Shown piece after piece: positions 25,221-35,334 of a stretch of DNA of 64,000 nt. Every line of letters starts with the position of its first letter. The stretch's first letter is position 1. The translations under genes and the position numbers were made by a program. The stretch is from Campylobacter sp. MIT 12-8780 (GTDB taxonomy: Bacteria > Campylobacterota > Campylobacteria > Campylobacterales > Campylobacteraceae). The stretch spans positions 1 through 64,000 of the forward strand of contig NZ_QHLL01000010.1 of the NCBI RefSeq assembly GCF_006864535.1, given 5' to 3'. The notes under the pieces were generated by a model that was not told where the DNA came from, ran no database searches, and worked only from the letters and a program-made list of their open reading frames with translations.

Positions 25221-27446
25221 TTAAAATCTCGTTCCAAGAGTAAATTCAAAATTATTTGTATCATCGCCGGGTTTGTCATTTAACGCCCTTGCAAAGACAA
25301 GTTGCAAAGGACCTATAGGCGTGATCCACTCTATAGCCATACCTGTAGAGTAGCGGTGTATGCTTTTATCAATATCAAGCACCGATCTACCTACTGCACC
25401 ATAATCAAAAAACAAAGCTCCTCTAAGCTTGATCCTATCGATGATAGGAAAACTTAGCTCAAATGAGTTTGTATAAGCTATCGTTCCACCCTCTTCGTAG
25501 CCATAGCGGTTTTTTGGGCTTACGGTTCTGCTTTCAAAGCCTCTTATGGAACTAATACCTCCAAGATAAATTCTTTGATTGATCGGTAATTTACCTGTGT
25601 CCCAGATTTTATAAAACGCTCCCTTATAACGATAAATCAAATCAAGCCCTATATAATCTTGCAAACCTTGATAAAAGTTAAATCTCGTGCTTGAAGCTAC
25701 AAAATTTTGCGTTCCTCCAACCCCAGCAACTTCAAGGGCTGTAGAAGCGATAATCCCTCGTCTAGGTAGATAATAATCATCTGTATTGTTAAATGAAATC
25801 GCCGGTGTAACTGAGCTTTTCACACTTCGCCCAAGCTCATAGCCAGAAAGCAAAAGCGTAGGGCTAAGATAATAGATATTATCGGCTTCATAATTATAAG
25901 TTAAACTTGCATTAAAATACCTAAAAAACTGCCTTCCAAGCGTGATATCAAAACCGCGACTTTTTTCACTATAAGTATCCCAATCATACTCATTTGCATA
26001 CACACTTCCGCCCAAACTATAATAAGTATCAAATAAGCGGGGATTTGTAAGTCCTATACGACCAGAAAGATAATCATCGCTTTTATCCACGCTTATGACA
26101 CTTTTAAGCCCTGTGCCAAAGATATTTGTATCAGAAAGTGAAGCATTAAGCAAGAGCCCATCAGTCGAGCCATAGCCAATACCTCCTGAAATCGATCCTG
26201 TAGAAGCTTCAGTAACTTCAACAATCAAATCAAGTTGAGTCGCATCAACCCTTTGTTCTTTGATATTCACATCATCAAAATACGAAGTCCTGCGAAGTGC
26301 ATTGTTTGACTCTATCAAATCACTTTTGTGATATAAATTCCCTTCTGTAAGATAAAGCTCTCTACGCACGACTTTATCGGCTGTGCGTGAGTTGCCTGAA
26401 ATAATGACATTTCTAATATACACCTTTTCATTTGGAATAACCTTAAAAACTATACTTACCTCAGCATCAAGTTCGTTTTTTTGTATATCTGGATACACCT
26501 GAGCAAAAGCATATCCTAAGTCAGCTGTGGCTGTTTGTATGAGTGTTATATCTTGGCGAATTTTTTCTATATTTGCTGTTTTGCCGACTTGAGATTTAAG
26601 ATCATCAACTTGCTCGGTATTTTCTTCTTCGCTAAAAACGGGGTTTTCTATACGAATTGCAGCGATTTTATAAGAAATTCCTTCCTCGACAAAATACGAC
26701 AAATCAGCTTTGTAATTATTTGTATCTGTGCGTAAAAATGCTGAAGAAACTTTAGCATCAAGATAACCTCTTTTCATATATTCATCACTAATCCTCGCAC
26801 TATCATTGCCAAGTTCAAAGATTTTCAAAGCCCCATCATTCCTACCCCACATCCAGCCCATAAATTCGCGTTCTTTATTAGCTATACTTGGTTCTACATC
26901 ACCATAATCAAGCTTTTTGCTCCCACTTAAAAGTACATTTTCTATAGTGATATTTTCGCCTCTATTGATGATGAAATTGAGCTGCAAACCGCTTGCATTA
27001 CTCAAAGGCTCGGTGCTTGTTTCTACCACAGTATCAAAATACCCCTTTGCTTCATAAAACATACGTATGCGCTCAGCAGCTTCTTTTACAGAACCCTCAT
27101 CATACAAATATCCTCGTTTGATATTAAGTATGCTATCAATTTGCTTGCGATCATTTGAAGCAACACCGGTAATATCAATCCTTGCAATACTTTGCTTTTG
27201 TTTAAGCTTAAACTCAAGCACGCCATTATTTAGCTGCGCTTGTATATCACTAAAATAATTTTGCTTGTATAAATTTAAAATCGCTTTATTAATCTCTTTT
27301 TCACTTATATTTTGAGGGGCTTTAAGCCCGCTTATATCAAGAGCGCTTTGAGCTGAAAGTTGAGTCAGTCCGCTAAATTTGATCTCATTGACTTGCACAG
27401 CCAAAGCAAAATTTACTAAAAAACAAAAGCCAATTATTTTTTTCAT
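25221..27446 (-). CDS. bamA: Outer membrane protein assembly factor BamA
   Basis: Central outer-membrane insertase for beta-barrel proteins. The 741-residue protein has a signal peptide (residues 1-16), a series of five POTRA repeats up to about residue 410 (FSGLTQLSAQSALDISGL, then RIDITGVASNDRKQIDSI, IRNVIISGNSRTADKVVRRE), and a C-terminal Omp85 barrel with the RGF motif in GGISSIRGFESRTV and the terminal aromatic residue in FTLGTRF. In C. jejuni an inositol-monophosphatase-like gene lies between accD and bamA, as I recall; here only about 80 bases separate them. The start has a poor ribosome site. It diverges from tyrA. Confidence 0.96.
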   Translation of the reverse strand: MKKIIGFCFLVNFALAVQVNEIKFSGLTQLSAQSALDISGLKAPQNISEKEINKAILNLYKQNYFSDIQAQLNNGVLEFKLKQKQSIARIDITGVASNDRKQIDSILNIKRGYLYDEGSVKEAAERIRMFYEAKGYFDTVVETSTEPLSNASGLQLNFIINRGENITIENVLLSGSKKLDYGDVEPSIANKEREFMGWMWGRNDGALKIFELGNDSARISDEYMKRGYLDAKVSSAFLRTDTNNYKADLSYFVEEGISYKIAAIRIENPVFSEEENTEQVDDLKSQVGKTANIEKIRQDITLIQTATADLGYAFAQVYPDIQKNELDAEVSIVFKVIPNEKVYIRNVIISGNSRTADKVVRRELYLTEGNLYHKSDLIESNNALRRTSYFDDVNIKEQRVDATQLDLIVEVTEASTGSISGGIGYGSTDGLLLNASLSDTNIFGTGLKSVISVDKSDDYLSGRIGLTNPRLFDTYYSLGGSVYANEYDWDTYSEKSRGFDITLGRQFFRYFNASLTYNYEADNIYYLSPTLLLSGYELGRSVKSSVTPAISFNNTDDYYLPRRGIIASTALEVAGVGGTQNFVASSTRFNFYQGLQDYIGLDLIYRYKGAFYKIWDTGKLPINQRIYLGGISSIRGFESRTVSPKNRYGYEEGGTIAYTNSFELSFPIIDRIKLRGALFFDYGAVGRSVLDIDKSIHRYSTGMAIEWITPIGPLQLVFARALNDKPGDDTNNFEFTLGTRF

Positions 27447-27481
27447 ACTGATTTTTTACCTCAATTTGAGTTTTAAGCGTG

Positions 27482-27487
27482 TATAAT
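27482..27487 (+). promoter_or_regulatory. -10 box for tyrA
   Basis: TATAAT preceded by GTG in GCGTGTATAATAAC, about 40 bases before the tyrA ATG, in the 80-base gap shared with the divergent bamA gene. Confidence 0.6.
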
Positions 27488-27526
27488 AACCAAAAAAATA
27501 TAATGAAAAGTTTTTGAAAGGATAAT

Positions 27527-28354
27527 ATGAAAATAGGTATCATTGGTTTGGGGCTTATGGGTGGAAGTTTGGGGCTGTGTTTGAGAGAAAACAAGCTCAT
27601 TAGTAAGGTGCTTGGGTATGATACGGACGAAAAAAATGCTAAAGAAGCTTTAAATTTAGGGCTTGTTGATGAACTTGCAAGCTTTAAGGAGATCAAAACT
27701 TGTGATATTATCATTTTAGCTATCCCTGTTGATGCTATAGTAAAAGTGCTTAAAGAGCTTAAAGATACAAGCTCAAATACAACTATCATAGAACTTGGAA
27801 GCACAAAAAAAGAGATCATTAAAAGCTTACCAAAAGAATTAAAAAGCCATTTTATCGCCGCTCACCCTATGGCAGGCACTGAAAATAGCGGTGCTAAAGC
27901 AGCTTTTAAAGAACTTTATAAAAACGCTGTATGTGTGCTATGCGAGAGCGAGGCAGCTGAGGTAAAACACAGACAAAGAGCGGTTGAGCTTTTTTCATAT
28001 CTTGGTATGCAAATCATCTTTATGAATGCTTCAGCTCACGATCATCACACCGCCATCATCTCTCATCTTCCACACGCCATAAGCTTTGCCTTAGCAAATT
28101 TTGTGATGAAAGAAGAAAACAAAAAAAATATCGTGCATCTAGGCGGTCCTTCTTTTAAAGGGATGAGCAGAATCGCCAAATCAAGCCCAGCAATGTGGGG
28201 CAGTATCTTTGAGCAAAATAAAGAAAATTTACTCGCAAGTATAGAGCTTTTTCAAAATGAACTTGAATTATGCAAGAAAATGATTCAAGATGATGATGAA
28301 AAAGCTTTAAAAAAGTGGATGAAAAAAGCAAATGCTTTAAGAGATATTTTATAA
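27527..28354 (+). CDS. tyrA: Prephenate dehydrogenase
   Basis: Oxidatively decarboxylates prephenate to 4-hydroxyphenylpyruvate for tyrosine. The 275-residue protein starts with a Rossmann NAD-binding motif (IGIIGLGLMGGSLGLCL), has ILAIPVDAIVKVL, the catalytic His region HPMAGTENSGAKAA, and DHHTAIISHLPHAISFALAN. There is no fused chorismate mutase, in keeping with the mutase being in pheA. The start ATG has AAAGGA ahead. A 96-base spacer with a small hairpin (28367-28400) separates it from the next gene. Confidence 0.95.
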   Translation: MKIGIIGLGLMGGSLGLCLRENKLISKVLGYDTDEKNAKEALNLGLVDELASFKEIKTCDIIILAIPVDAIVKVLKELKDTSSNTTIIELGSTKKEIIKSLPKELKSHFIAAHPMAGTENSGAKAAFKELYKNAVCVLCESEAAEVKHRQRAVELFSYLGMQIIFMNASAHDHHTAIISHLPHAISFALANFVMKEENKKNIVHLGGPSFKGMSRIAKSSPAMWGSIFEQNKENLLASIELFQNELELCKKMIQDDDEKALKKWMKKANALRDIL

Positions 28355-28450
28355 ATTTAAAAAAACAGAAGTAAGCAAATGCAAGGATAAATTTACTTCT
28401 AATTTACTTAAACACATTAAAATATCAAGAAATTTTTAAGGAAAACGATC

Positions 28451-29830
28451 ATGGCACGCAGAAAGAAAACGAATAAAATCATCTTTTTACTCGTCCTTGT
28501 TGTGATCGCTCTTGCTTTGTTTTTTGCAAAGCAATTTGAATTTTTTGAAAAAAATCCTCCTGTAATTTATGCTGAAGACAAGGTGTATCTTAATCTTGCT
28601 GAGCCTATCATTATGCGTATTGCTGATGAGCAATCAGGGCTTGCGAGCATTAAAATCACACTCAAAAAAGATAACAACGATAGCGGTGTGGTAATCAAAG
28701 ATGAAAGATTAAACAATAAACTTGAATCAACGCTTGAAATTTTCTTACCTAAAAACTCTTATAAAGAAAAGATAAACTCCTATATCATGCAGGTTGAAGC
28801 CAAAGATAAGAGCTTTTGGAATTTCTTTGGTGGAAATACCGCCTTTAAAGAAATTCTTATCATTCTTGATGATAAAAAACCCCTTGTTTCAATACTTTCA
28901 AACTCATATCAAATCGAACAAGGAGGAGCAGCAAGCGTTGTTTTTAAAGTAAAAGATGAGAATTTAGATCAAGTATTTATCCAAACTGACAAAGGAAAAG
29001 TATTTGCGGTAAGTCCTTATCTTAAACAAGATTATTATGCAAGTTTAATCGCTTGGGACTCTAAAGATGAGGATTTTCGTGCGTATGTTGTCGCTAAGGA
29101 TAAAGCCGGAAACACTACCAAAGAACGCATACGATTTTATCTTAAAAACCGACAATACAGAAACTCAAACATAGCCTTAAATGATCGCTTTTTAGAAGGC
29201 AAAATTCAAACCCTAGCCGAGCAATACGCTCCACAAGGAAGCAATTTTAACAAACTTGAAAGCTTTAAATTTGTCAATGAAGACTTAAGACTTGGCAATG
29301 AAAAACGCATTCACGCTCTTACAGCTCAAGTGAGTAATCAAACGCTTAAAAGCTTTCCTATCAGGCTTTTTCTACCGCTTAAAAACGCGATGAAAGTAGC
29401 TGATTTTGCCGATCATCGCTTTTATTCTTATGAGGGCGAATTTGTAAGTGATAGCTATCACATGGGACTTGATCTAGCAAGCGTGGCAAAAGCTCCAATT
29501 TTTAGCTCAAATGATGGGCGAGTTGTATTTGCTGAAGAAAATGGAATTTATGGTATAAATATAGTTATTGATCATGGCTTTGGGCTTTACAGCCTATATG
29601 GACACTGCACAGTAAGTGAAGTAAGCGTAGGCGATGAGGTTAAAGCTGGAGACATCATCGCAGATACTGGTGTAAGTGGCTTAGCTTTGGGCGATCATTT
29701 GCATTTTGGTATCTTGATACAAGGTGTTGAGGTGCGTCCTGAAGAATGGCAGGATAGCAATTGGATCAAAAACAATATCAGCAAAGTCCTTGATGAGGGC
29801 AAAAAAATCATACAAAGTGAGACAAGATGA
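28451..29830 (+). CDS. M23 family (LytM) metallopeptidase, membrane-anchored
   Basis: Probable peptidoglycan endopeptidase, 459 residues, acting in the periplasm. One membrane segment lies at about residues 10-27 after a basic start (MARRKKTNK). The middle part has beta-rich segments. The C-terminal LytM domain has the zinc ligands H337 and D341 (YHMGLDLA) and H416/H418 (GDHLHFGIL), with YSLYGHCT between, so the active site looks complete. Such proteins shape the cell in Campylobacter and Helicobacter (Csd/Pgp proteins), and a role in helical form or division is plausible. Its stop overlaps the lpxC start by four bases. Confidence 0.9.
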   Translation: MARRKKTNKIIFLLVLVVIALALFFAKQFEFFEKNPPVIYAEDKVYLNLAEPIIMRIADEQSGLASIKITLKKDNNDSGVVIKDERLNNKLESTLEIFLPKNSYKEKINSYIMQVEAKDKSFWNFFGGNTAFKEILIILDDKKPLVSILSNSYQIEQGGAASVVFKVKDENLDQVFIQTDKGKVFAVSPYLKQDYYASLIAWDSKDEDFRAYVVAKDKAGNTTKERIRFYLKNRQYRNSNIALNDRFLEGKIQTLAEQYAPQGSNFNKLESFKFVNEDLRLGNEKRIHALTAQVSNQTLKSFPIRLFLPLKNAMKVADFADHRFYSYEGEFVSDSYHMGLDLASVAKAPIFSSNDGRVVFAEENGIYGINIVIDHGFGLYSLYGHCTVSEVSVGDEVKAGDIIADTGVSGLALGDHLHFGILIQGVEVRPEEWQDSNWIKNNISKVLDEGKKIIQSETR

Positions 29831-30711
29831 AACAATTAAGCATTGCAAAAAGCGTCAAAGGCGTAGGCATAGGGCTTCATAAGGGCGAGCCTATAGAAAT
29901 CACTCTTGAGCCTATGGAGGCAAATTCAGGCATAGTTTTTTTTAGAAGTGATTTAAATGCTACTTATAAGGCTTTACCAAGTTCAGTGATTAATACCAAG
30001 CTAGCCACAGTTATAGGCGATGAAAAAGGCTATGTTTCAACTATAGAACACTTAATGAGTGCCATTAATGCTTATGGGATAGACAATATACGCATAGTTT
30101 TAAATGCAAATGAAGCTCCAGTAATGGACGGAAGCTCTATAAGCTTTTGTATGATGCTTGATGAGGCTGGGCTTAAAGAACTTGATGCGCCTAAAAAAAT
30201 CATGGTGATTAAAAAGCCTATAGAAGTGCGAGATGGAGATAAATTCGTCCGCCTTACTCCAACTGATGAGCCTAGGATTAGCTATACTATCAAATTTGAT
30301 AATGCCCTTATTGGCGAGCAGCATTACAGCTTTGAGTTTAGCAAGAAAAATTATATAGAAGAAATAGCTAGAGCTAGAACCTTTGGCTTTTTAAAAGATG
30401 TTGAAACCTTGCGCGCGATGAATTTAGCACTAGGTGGCAGTCTTGAAAATACCATAGTTGTTGATGAAAATCGCGTCTTAAATCCTGAGGGCTTGCGTTT
30501 TAAAGATGAATTTGTGCGTCATAAAATTTTAGATGCCATTGGGGATTTAAGCTTGCTTGGATATAGGGTATATGGGGATTATATCTCTTATGCAGGAAGC
30601 CATCATTTAAATCACTTGCTTACCAAAGAAGTGCTTAAAGATACTAGTGCGTATGAGATTGTAAGCCTTGAGACACAAAAAGCTCAAATTTATGAAAAGG
30701 TCTTTGCATAA
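29827..30711 (+). CDS. lpxC: UDP-3-O-acyl-N-acetylglucosamine deacetylase
   Basis: Zinc-dependent deacetylase that makes the committed step of lipid A synthesis. The 294-residue protein shows YVSTIEHLMSAINAYGIDNI (zinc ligand His), MDGSSISF, RARTFGF, RFKDEFVRHKILDAIGDLSL (zinc ligands His and Asp) and SHHLNHLL with the second catalytic His. All expected active-site residues are visible. The start ATG overlaps the preceding peptidase gene by four bases. Confidence 0.97.
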   Translation: MKQLSIAKSVKGVGIGLHKGEPIEITLEPMEANSGIVFFRSDLNATYKALPSSVINTKLATVIGDEKGYVSTIEHLMSAINAYGIDNIRIVLNANEAPVMDGSSISFCMMLDEAGLKELDAPKKIMVIKKPIEVRDGDKFVRLTPTDEPRISYTIKFDNALIGEQHYSFEFSKKNYIEEIARARTFGFLKDVETLRAMNLALGGSLENTIVVDENRVLNPEGLRFKDEFVRHKILDAIGDLSLLGYRVYGDYISYAGSHHLNHLLTKEVLKDTSAYEIVSLETQKAQIYEKVFA

Positions 30712-30722
30712 AAAAGTATTCT

Positions 30723-31154
30723 TTGCTTTTAAATGCCCTTGCAAAGCCTTTAATGCTGGGTATTTATGAAGATGATGTTTTGATTAAAAGCGTGCAAAGT
30801 GATGAAAGAGCAAGTGAGGCTCTGCCTGTTTTACTTCAAGCCTTGCTTAAAGAATTTGAGTTTTCAAAACTTATATATGCTAATGGACCTGGTTCTTATA
30901 TGGGCATTAAAATCAGCTTTTTAAGCCTTAAAACTCTAAGCATAGTCAAAGATATACCACTTCTTGCAGTGAGTGCTTTTGAGCTTAATGATTTTAAGCC
31001 TATAAGGGCAAATAAAAAGCTATGTTTTGTATATAAAAAGGGTGAAATTATCCTAGAAGACACAGAAGCAGGCGAGTTTTTCTTGCCTAAAAGCTTGCAA
31101 GGCTTAGATTTAAAAGAAGATAATTTACCTTTTTATTTTTTAGAAGCGATTTAG
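30723..31154 (+). CDS. Short TsaB-like protein (t6A synthesis partner)
   Basis: A 143-residue protein with the N-terminal part of the TsaB/TsaD ASKHA fold. The key segment YANGPGSYMGIKISFLSLK corresponds to the RGPGSFTGLR motif of TsaB, which supports TsaD in making t6A at tRNA position 37. E. coli TsaB has about 231 residues, so the C-terminal half is short or replaced. The only reasonable start is a TTG at 30723; the next stop in this frame upstream is at 30693, and the nearest purine-rich site is some 23 bases ahead, so initiation may be coupled to lpxC. Function rests on the one motif. Confidence 0.7.
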   Translation: MLLNALAKPLMLGIYEDDVLIKSVQSDERASEALPVLLQALLKEFEFSKLIYANGPGSYMGIKISFLSLKTLSIVKDIPLLAVSAFELNDFKPIRANKKLCFVYKKGEIILEDTEAGEFFLPKSLQGLDLKEDNLPFYFLEAI

Positions 31155-31162
31155 GAGTAAAT

Positions 31163-32047
31163 TTGAAGATCATCGTTCCAGCTACTAGTGCGAATTTAGG
31201 ACCAGGTTTTGACTGCTTGGGACTAAGTTTAAAGCTTTTTAATGAGGTTGAAATTTTACCCAGCAAAGAACTTATCATTAAGATCAAAGGCGAGGGAGAA
31301 ACGAATAAAAACTTATATACTAGCAATAATGCCTTTGTGCAAATTTTTTATCAAAAGTTTTTTGAACTTAGCAAAGAAAAAAATCCTCCTTTTAGCTTTC
31401 ATTTTACAAACAAAATCCCCCTCTCAAGAGGCTTAGGAAGCTCATCAGCTGTTATAGTTTCAGCCCTAGCTTGTGCGTATAAGCTTGCAAAAATAAAGAT
31501 CAGCAAAGAAGAAATTCTAAATGAGGCTTTAAACTATGAAAATCATCCTGATAATATAGCCCCTTGCACGCTTGGAGGCTTTGTTTGCTCTATAGTTGAA
31601 AATAAACAAGTTTTAAGTATCAAAAAAAAGATTGATGATAATCTTAAAGCCCTTGTTGTTGTGCCAAAAAGCGAATTTAGCACTAAAGAAAGCAGAAATA
31701 CTTTAGCTAAAAATGTCAGTTTTAAAACTGCTGTTTTCAATCTTACCCATGCTTCTTTTTTAACGGCGTGCTTTTTAGAAAAAAAATATGAGCTTTTACA
31801 TCTTGCAAGCAAGGACAAACTTCATCAATTAAGACGTATGAAAGCCTTGCCCGAACTTTTTAACGTGCAAAAACTTGCCCTTGAGAACAATGCCTTAATG
31901 AGCGTGCTTTCAGGCTCAGGATCAAGCTTTTTTTCTTTATATTTTAAAGATGATATTATGCAAGCTATGCGTAAAATGCAAGAAAAATTTTCAAATTGTA
32001 AAGCTTTAATTTTAGAATTTGACAATAATGGCTTTGAATTTTGCTAA
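31163..32047 (+). CDS. thrB: Homoserine kinase
   Basis: GHMP-family kinase that phosphorylates homoserine on the way to threonine. The 294-residue protein has VPATSANLGPGFDCLGLSL at the N-terminus, the phosphate-binding loop PLSRGLGSSSAVIV near residue 90, and NHPDNIAPCTLGGF. The C-terminal motif is VLSGSGSSFFSL. The start is a TTG at 31163 with AGGAG five bases ahead. It is followed by the ylxR gene, which begins inside its 3' end. Confidence 0.94.
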   Translation: MKIIVPATSANLGPGFDCLGLSLKLFNEVEILPSKELIIKIKGEGETNKNLYTSNNAFVQIFYQKFFELSKEKNPPFSFHFTNKIPLSRGLGSSSAVIVSALACAYKLAKIKISKEEILNEALNYENHPDNIAPCTLGGFVCSIVENKQVLSIKKKIDDNLKALVVVPKSEFSTKESRNTLAKNVSFKTAVFNLTHASFLTACFLEKKYELLHLASKDKLHQLRRMKALPELFNVQKLALENNALMSVLSGSGSSFFSLYFKDDIMQAMRKMQEKFSNCKALILEFDNNGFEFC

Positions 32048-32327
32048 AAATCTAAGAAAAAAAGATATAATTTTGAAGAAAAAACATACAGCGATTAGAA
32101 TGTGCGTTATTTGCAAGCAAAGATTTTCCCAAAACGAGCTTTATCGTTTTTGGCTCAAAGATAAAAAAATTGTTCTTAATCTACATTTTGGACGCAGCTT
32201 TTATCTTTGTGAGATATGCTTGCATAAAGAGGATAAAAAAAGCTTGCAAAAACCTTGTTTTAAGGCACAGGATATCAAAATAACTCTGCAGGATTTAAAG
32301 GAGATACAAAATAATGGCAAAGATTAG
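32028..32327 (+). CDS. ylxR: YlxR (DUF448) family RNA-binding protein
   Basis: Small basic protein of the nusA/infB neighbourhood; YlxR proteins are nucleic-acid binding and their role is still debated. The family motif [10 protein letters not shown] is present, then LYRFW and [13 protein letters not shown], with the CxxC pairs of the fold. I give the ATG at 32028, which overlaps thrB; a TTG at 32073 just after the thrB stop ([12 protein letters not shown]) would give the more usual 84-residue size and is a real alternative. It runs into infB, overlapping by 14 bases. Confidence 0.82.
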   Translation: MALNFAKNLRKKDIILKKKHTAIRMCVICKQRFSQNELYRFWLKDKKIVLNLHFGRSFYLCEICLHKEDKKSLQKPCFKAQDIKITLQDLKEIQNNGKD

Positions 32328-34950
32328 AATTCACGAGATTGCTAAAGAAATGGGCTACAACAGCAAAGAAGTTTTAGAAAAAGCCCTTGAACTTGGACTG
32401 AATGTAAAAACCGTTTCATCAGCAGTAGATGAAGAACTCGCAGCAGTGATTTATGAATACATACAAACCAAGCAAATTCCAGAAAGCTTTAAGGCAAAAA
32501 TGCCAAAATCAAATAACACAAAAAGTGAAAAAAAGAAAGAGGAAACAAAAACTAGCCAAACAAATAAAGAAGAAATCAAAAAAGAAACAAAAAAACCAGC
32601 CACAAAAGCAAAAAAAACAAATGAAAAAAGCATAAATTTAGAAAAAAATGAAGCTAAGATCAAGCCAATCTCTCAAGAAAACCTTGCTCAAAAAGAAATG
32701 ATACAAGAACCCAAAAAAGAAGAACCTGCCGCACCGCAACAAACTTCTCTCACCCAAAGAAGAGGACTTGTCATCGTCAAAAAGAAAAAAGATGAAAATC
32801 TAAAAGCAAGAGAAAGTCAAGCAAGCGAAGAAAAACCAAAAACAAGCGCAAGAATTGATCTTAAAGATATGTTTTCAAGTACTCAAGAAGAAAGCATAAA
32901 AAAACCAAAGAAAAAAGACAAAAAACCAAACACCTCAGCTCGCAAAGATGGCATGCAAAAAATGGACTTGCTTGGGGGGAATGATTTTAGCGATATAAGC
33001 CTTGATGATGAAGACGTCGTAGTTTTGCCAGATTTTAGCAATATAGCACAAAAACCAGCCCCAGCACCTACAAACAAAAAACAGCCAGGAATTTTAAAGC
33101 AAAGTTTTAACCAATTTACTGAAACGAGCATACAAAGAAGAGGACGTAAAAAACCACCAAAACGTATAGAAAAGAAAGAAAGCGCTCAAGTTACTAGCCT
33201 TGAAATTCCAAAAGAAATAAGAGTATATGAATTTGCTGATAAGCTTGGTAAAAATACAAGTGAAATTATCTCAAAGCTTTTCATGCTAGGTTTAATGACG
33301 ACTAAAAACGACTTTTTAGATGAGGCAGCGATTGAAATTTTAGCTGAGGAATTTGGAGTTGAGATCAAGATCATTGATGAGGCTGATGAGTTTGATTATG
33401 TTAAAGAATACGAAAGCGTGCAAGATGAGGGCGAACTTAGTGTAAGAGCTCCGGTAATTACTATAATGGGGCATGTTGATCATGGTAAAACTTCCTTGCT
33501 TGATTATATAAGAAAATCTCGCATTGCAAGTGCTGAAGCTGGAGGCATTACTCAACATGTTGGTGCTTATATGGTAGAAAAAAACGGACGCAAAATAACC
33601 TTTATCGATACTCCAGGACATGAAGCCTTTACAGCTATGAGAGCAAGAGGGGCAAGCATTACTGACATCGTTATCATCGTTGTTGCTGCTGATGATGGGG
33701 TAAAACCACAAACCAAAGAAGCTATTAATCACGCAAAAGCAGCTAATGTGCCTCTTATCATAGCCATTAATAAAGTCGATAAAGAAGGTGCAAATATTGA
33801 TAGGGTAAAAACTCAGCTTGCTGAAATGGATATAACACCAACTGAATGGGGCGGAAGCTATGAATTTGTAGAAGTTTCAGCTAAAAAAGGCACAGGGGTT
33901 GAGGATTTGCTTGAAATCGTGCTTTTACAAGCTGATATTTTAGAATTAAAGGCTAATGCTAAGGCTCTAGCTAAGGCAAGCATAGTAGAAAGTTCTTTGC
34001 AAAAAGGCAGAGGAGCAGTCGCTACTGTCATCGTGCAAAATGGAACGCTTAAGATAGGAAGCACCATAGTTGCAGGCGTAGCCTATGGCAAGGTGAGAGG
34101 GCTTTTTGATGATCAGGGCAAGGCTTTAAAAGAGATAAAGCCCGGAGAATGCGGAGTCATCATAGGTTTAAGTGAAGTAGCTGAGGCTGGAGAAATTTTA
34201 ATTGCTGTACATAGTGATAAAGAAGCTAGAGAATACGCTCAAAAACGTCAAGAATACAACCGCCAAAAAGAACTCAGCAAATCCACAAAAGTAAGCCTTG
34301 ATGAACTAGGAGCAAAGATCAAAGAAGGCAATCTTAAAGTCTTACCAGTGATCTTAAAAGCCGATGTGCAAGGCTCACTTGAAGCCTTAAAAGCAAGCCT
34401 TGAAAAGCTTAGCAATGAAGAGATTAAAGTCAATATCATTCACGCTGGTATAGGCGGTATCACTCAAAGCGATATAGAACTAGCCAGCGCTAGTGAAAAC
34501 TCTGTCGTGCTTGGCTTTAATGTGCGTCCAACAGGAGAGATTAAAGAAAGGGCTAAGGATAAGGGCGTAGAGATTAAAACTTATAATGTTATTTATAATT
34601 TAATCGATGATGTCAAAGCTCTTTTAAGCGGACTTATGAGCCCTATTATCAGTGAAGAGCAACTCGGACAAGCTCAAATTCGTCAAGTCATAAATGTGCC
34701 AAAAATAGGACAAATCGCAGGTTGCATGGTAACAGAAGGCGTGATTAACAGAGGAGCAAAAATCCGCCTTATACGCGAAGGCGTGGTTGTATATGAGGGC
34801 AATGTAAGCTCGCTTAAACGTTTTAAAGATGATGTTAAAGAAGTGGCAAAAGGCTTTGAATGTGGCGTTGGCATAGAAGGATGCAATGACATGAGAGAGG
34901 GTGATTATATAGAAAGTTATAAAGAAGTCAAGGAAATGGTGAGCTTGTAG
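32314..34950 (+). CDS. infB: Translation initiation factor IF-2
   Basis: GTPase that places fMet-tRNA on the 30S subunit and promotes subunit joining. The 878-residue protein has an N-terminal IF2N segment ([19 protein letters not shown]), a Lys/Glu-rich linker to about residue 300, a second IF2N-like part ([20 protein letters not shown]), and the G domain with G1 at GHVDHGKTS (G386), DTPGHEAF and NKVD. Domains II to IV follow, ending in [13 protein letters not shown]. The start has AAAGGAG ahead. It sits in the ylxR-infB-rbfA-rimP order. A G6 run at 32974-32979 is in frame and intact. Confidence 0.97.
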   Translation: MAKIRIHEIAKEMGYNSKEVLEKALELGLNVKTVSSAVDEELAAVIYEYIQTKQIPESFKAKMPKSNNTKSEKKKEETKTSQTNKEEIKKETKKPATKAKKTNEKSINLEKNEAKIKPISQENLAQKEMIQEPKKEEPAAPQQTSLTQRRGLVIVKKKKDENLKARESQASEEKPKTSARIDLKDMFSSTQEESIKKPKKKDKKPNTSARKDGMQKMDLLGGNDFSDISLDDEDVVVLPDFSNIAQKPAPAPTNKKQPGILKQSFNQFTETSIQRRGRKKPPKRIEKKESAQVTSLEIPKEIRVYEFADKLGKNTSEIISKLFMLGLMTTKNDFLDEAAIEILAEEFGVEIKIIDEADEFDYVKEYESVQDEGELSVRAPVITIMGHVDHGKTSLLDYIRKSRIASAEAGGITQHVGAYMVEKNGRKITFIDTPGHEAFTAMRARGASITDIVIIVVAADDGVKPQTKEAINHAKAANVPLIIAINKVDKEGANIDRVKTQLAEMDITPTEWGGSYEFVEVSAKKGTGVEDLLEIVLLQADILELKANAKALAKASIVESSLQKGRGAVATVIVQNGTLKIGSTIVAGVAYGKVRGLFDDQGKALKEIKPGECGVIIGLSEVAEAGEILIAVHSDKEAREYAQKRQEYNRQKELSKSTKVSLDELGAKIKEGNLKVLPVILKADVQGSLEALKASLEKLSNEEIKVNIIHAGIGGITQSDIELASASENSVVLGFNVRPTGEIKERAKDKGVEIKTYNVIYNLIDDVKALLSGLMSPIISEEQLGQAQIRQVINVPKIGQIAGCMVTEGVINRGAKIRLIREGVVVYEGNVSSLKRFKDDVKEVAKGFECGVGIEGCNDMREGDYIESYKEVKEMVSL

Positions 34951-34968
34951 GCTACTTAAGGAGCAAAA

Positions 34969-35334
34969 ATGAACGAGCAAGAGCTAAGAAAACTTCGCAC
35001 CCAAAGTGTGCTAAAAGAACTTATCCCGGAGGCTTTAGCAAGTCTTGATGATGAGCTTTTAAGGAATTTAAGCATTACTGATGTAGAGTGCAAAAAAGGT
35101 AGATATGATGCCTTTGTGTATGTAGATAAGGCTTTTTTTAATGCCTTAGAGCAAGAAAAAATTTTACTTGCTCTAAAAAAAGCTGCTAAAGCCTTGCAAA
35201 ATTACTGCATGAGCGAGCAAGGCTGGTATCGCTGCCCAAATTTTCACTTTAAATTCGATGAAAGACTTGAATATCAAAACCACATAGACGCCCTTTTTGA
35301 AAAGATAAAAAAGGAAAAAGATGAACGAAAATGA
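34969..35334 (+). CDS. rbfA: Ribosome-binding factor A
   Basis: KH-like 30S maturation factor of 121 residues that acts in 16S 5' end processing and cold adaptation. The family is recognised by the layout, the position after infB, and segments such as LRKLRTQSVLKELIPEALA, SITDVECKKGRYDAFVYVD and the C-terminal RCPNFHFKFDERLEYQNHID (the usual LRFVPDSS-like motif is replaced by FKFDERL). AAGGAG lies ahead of the ATG. Its 3' end overlaps rimP by 14 bases. Confidence 0.9.
   Translation: MNEQELRKLRTQSVLKELIPEALASLDDELLRNLSITDVECKKGRYDAFVYVDKAFFNALEQEKILLALKKAAKALQNYCMSEQGWYRCPNFHFKFDERLEYQNHIDALFEKIKKEKDERK

Noticed and set aside
28367..28400. AGAAGTAA/TTACTTCT hairpin after tyrA as a terminator or small RNA
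   Set aside because: Eight weak pairs, 18-base loop and no T run; not enough to call.
32974..32979. G6 run inside infB as a phase-variation tract
   Set aside because: Short, in an intact essential gene; length well below that of known variable tracts.
34624..34980. Minus-strand ORF over the infB/rbfA junction
   Set aside because: No ribosome site, overlaps two well-supported genes and has no recognisable motif.
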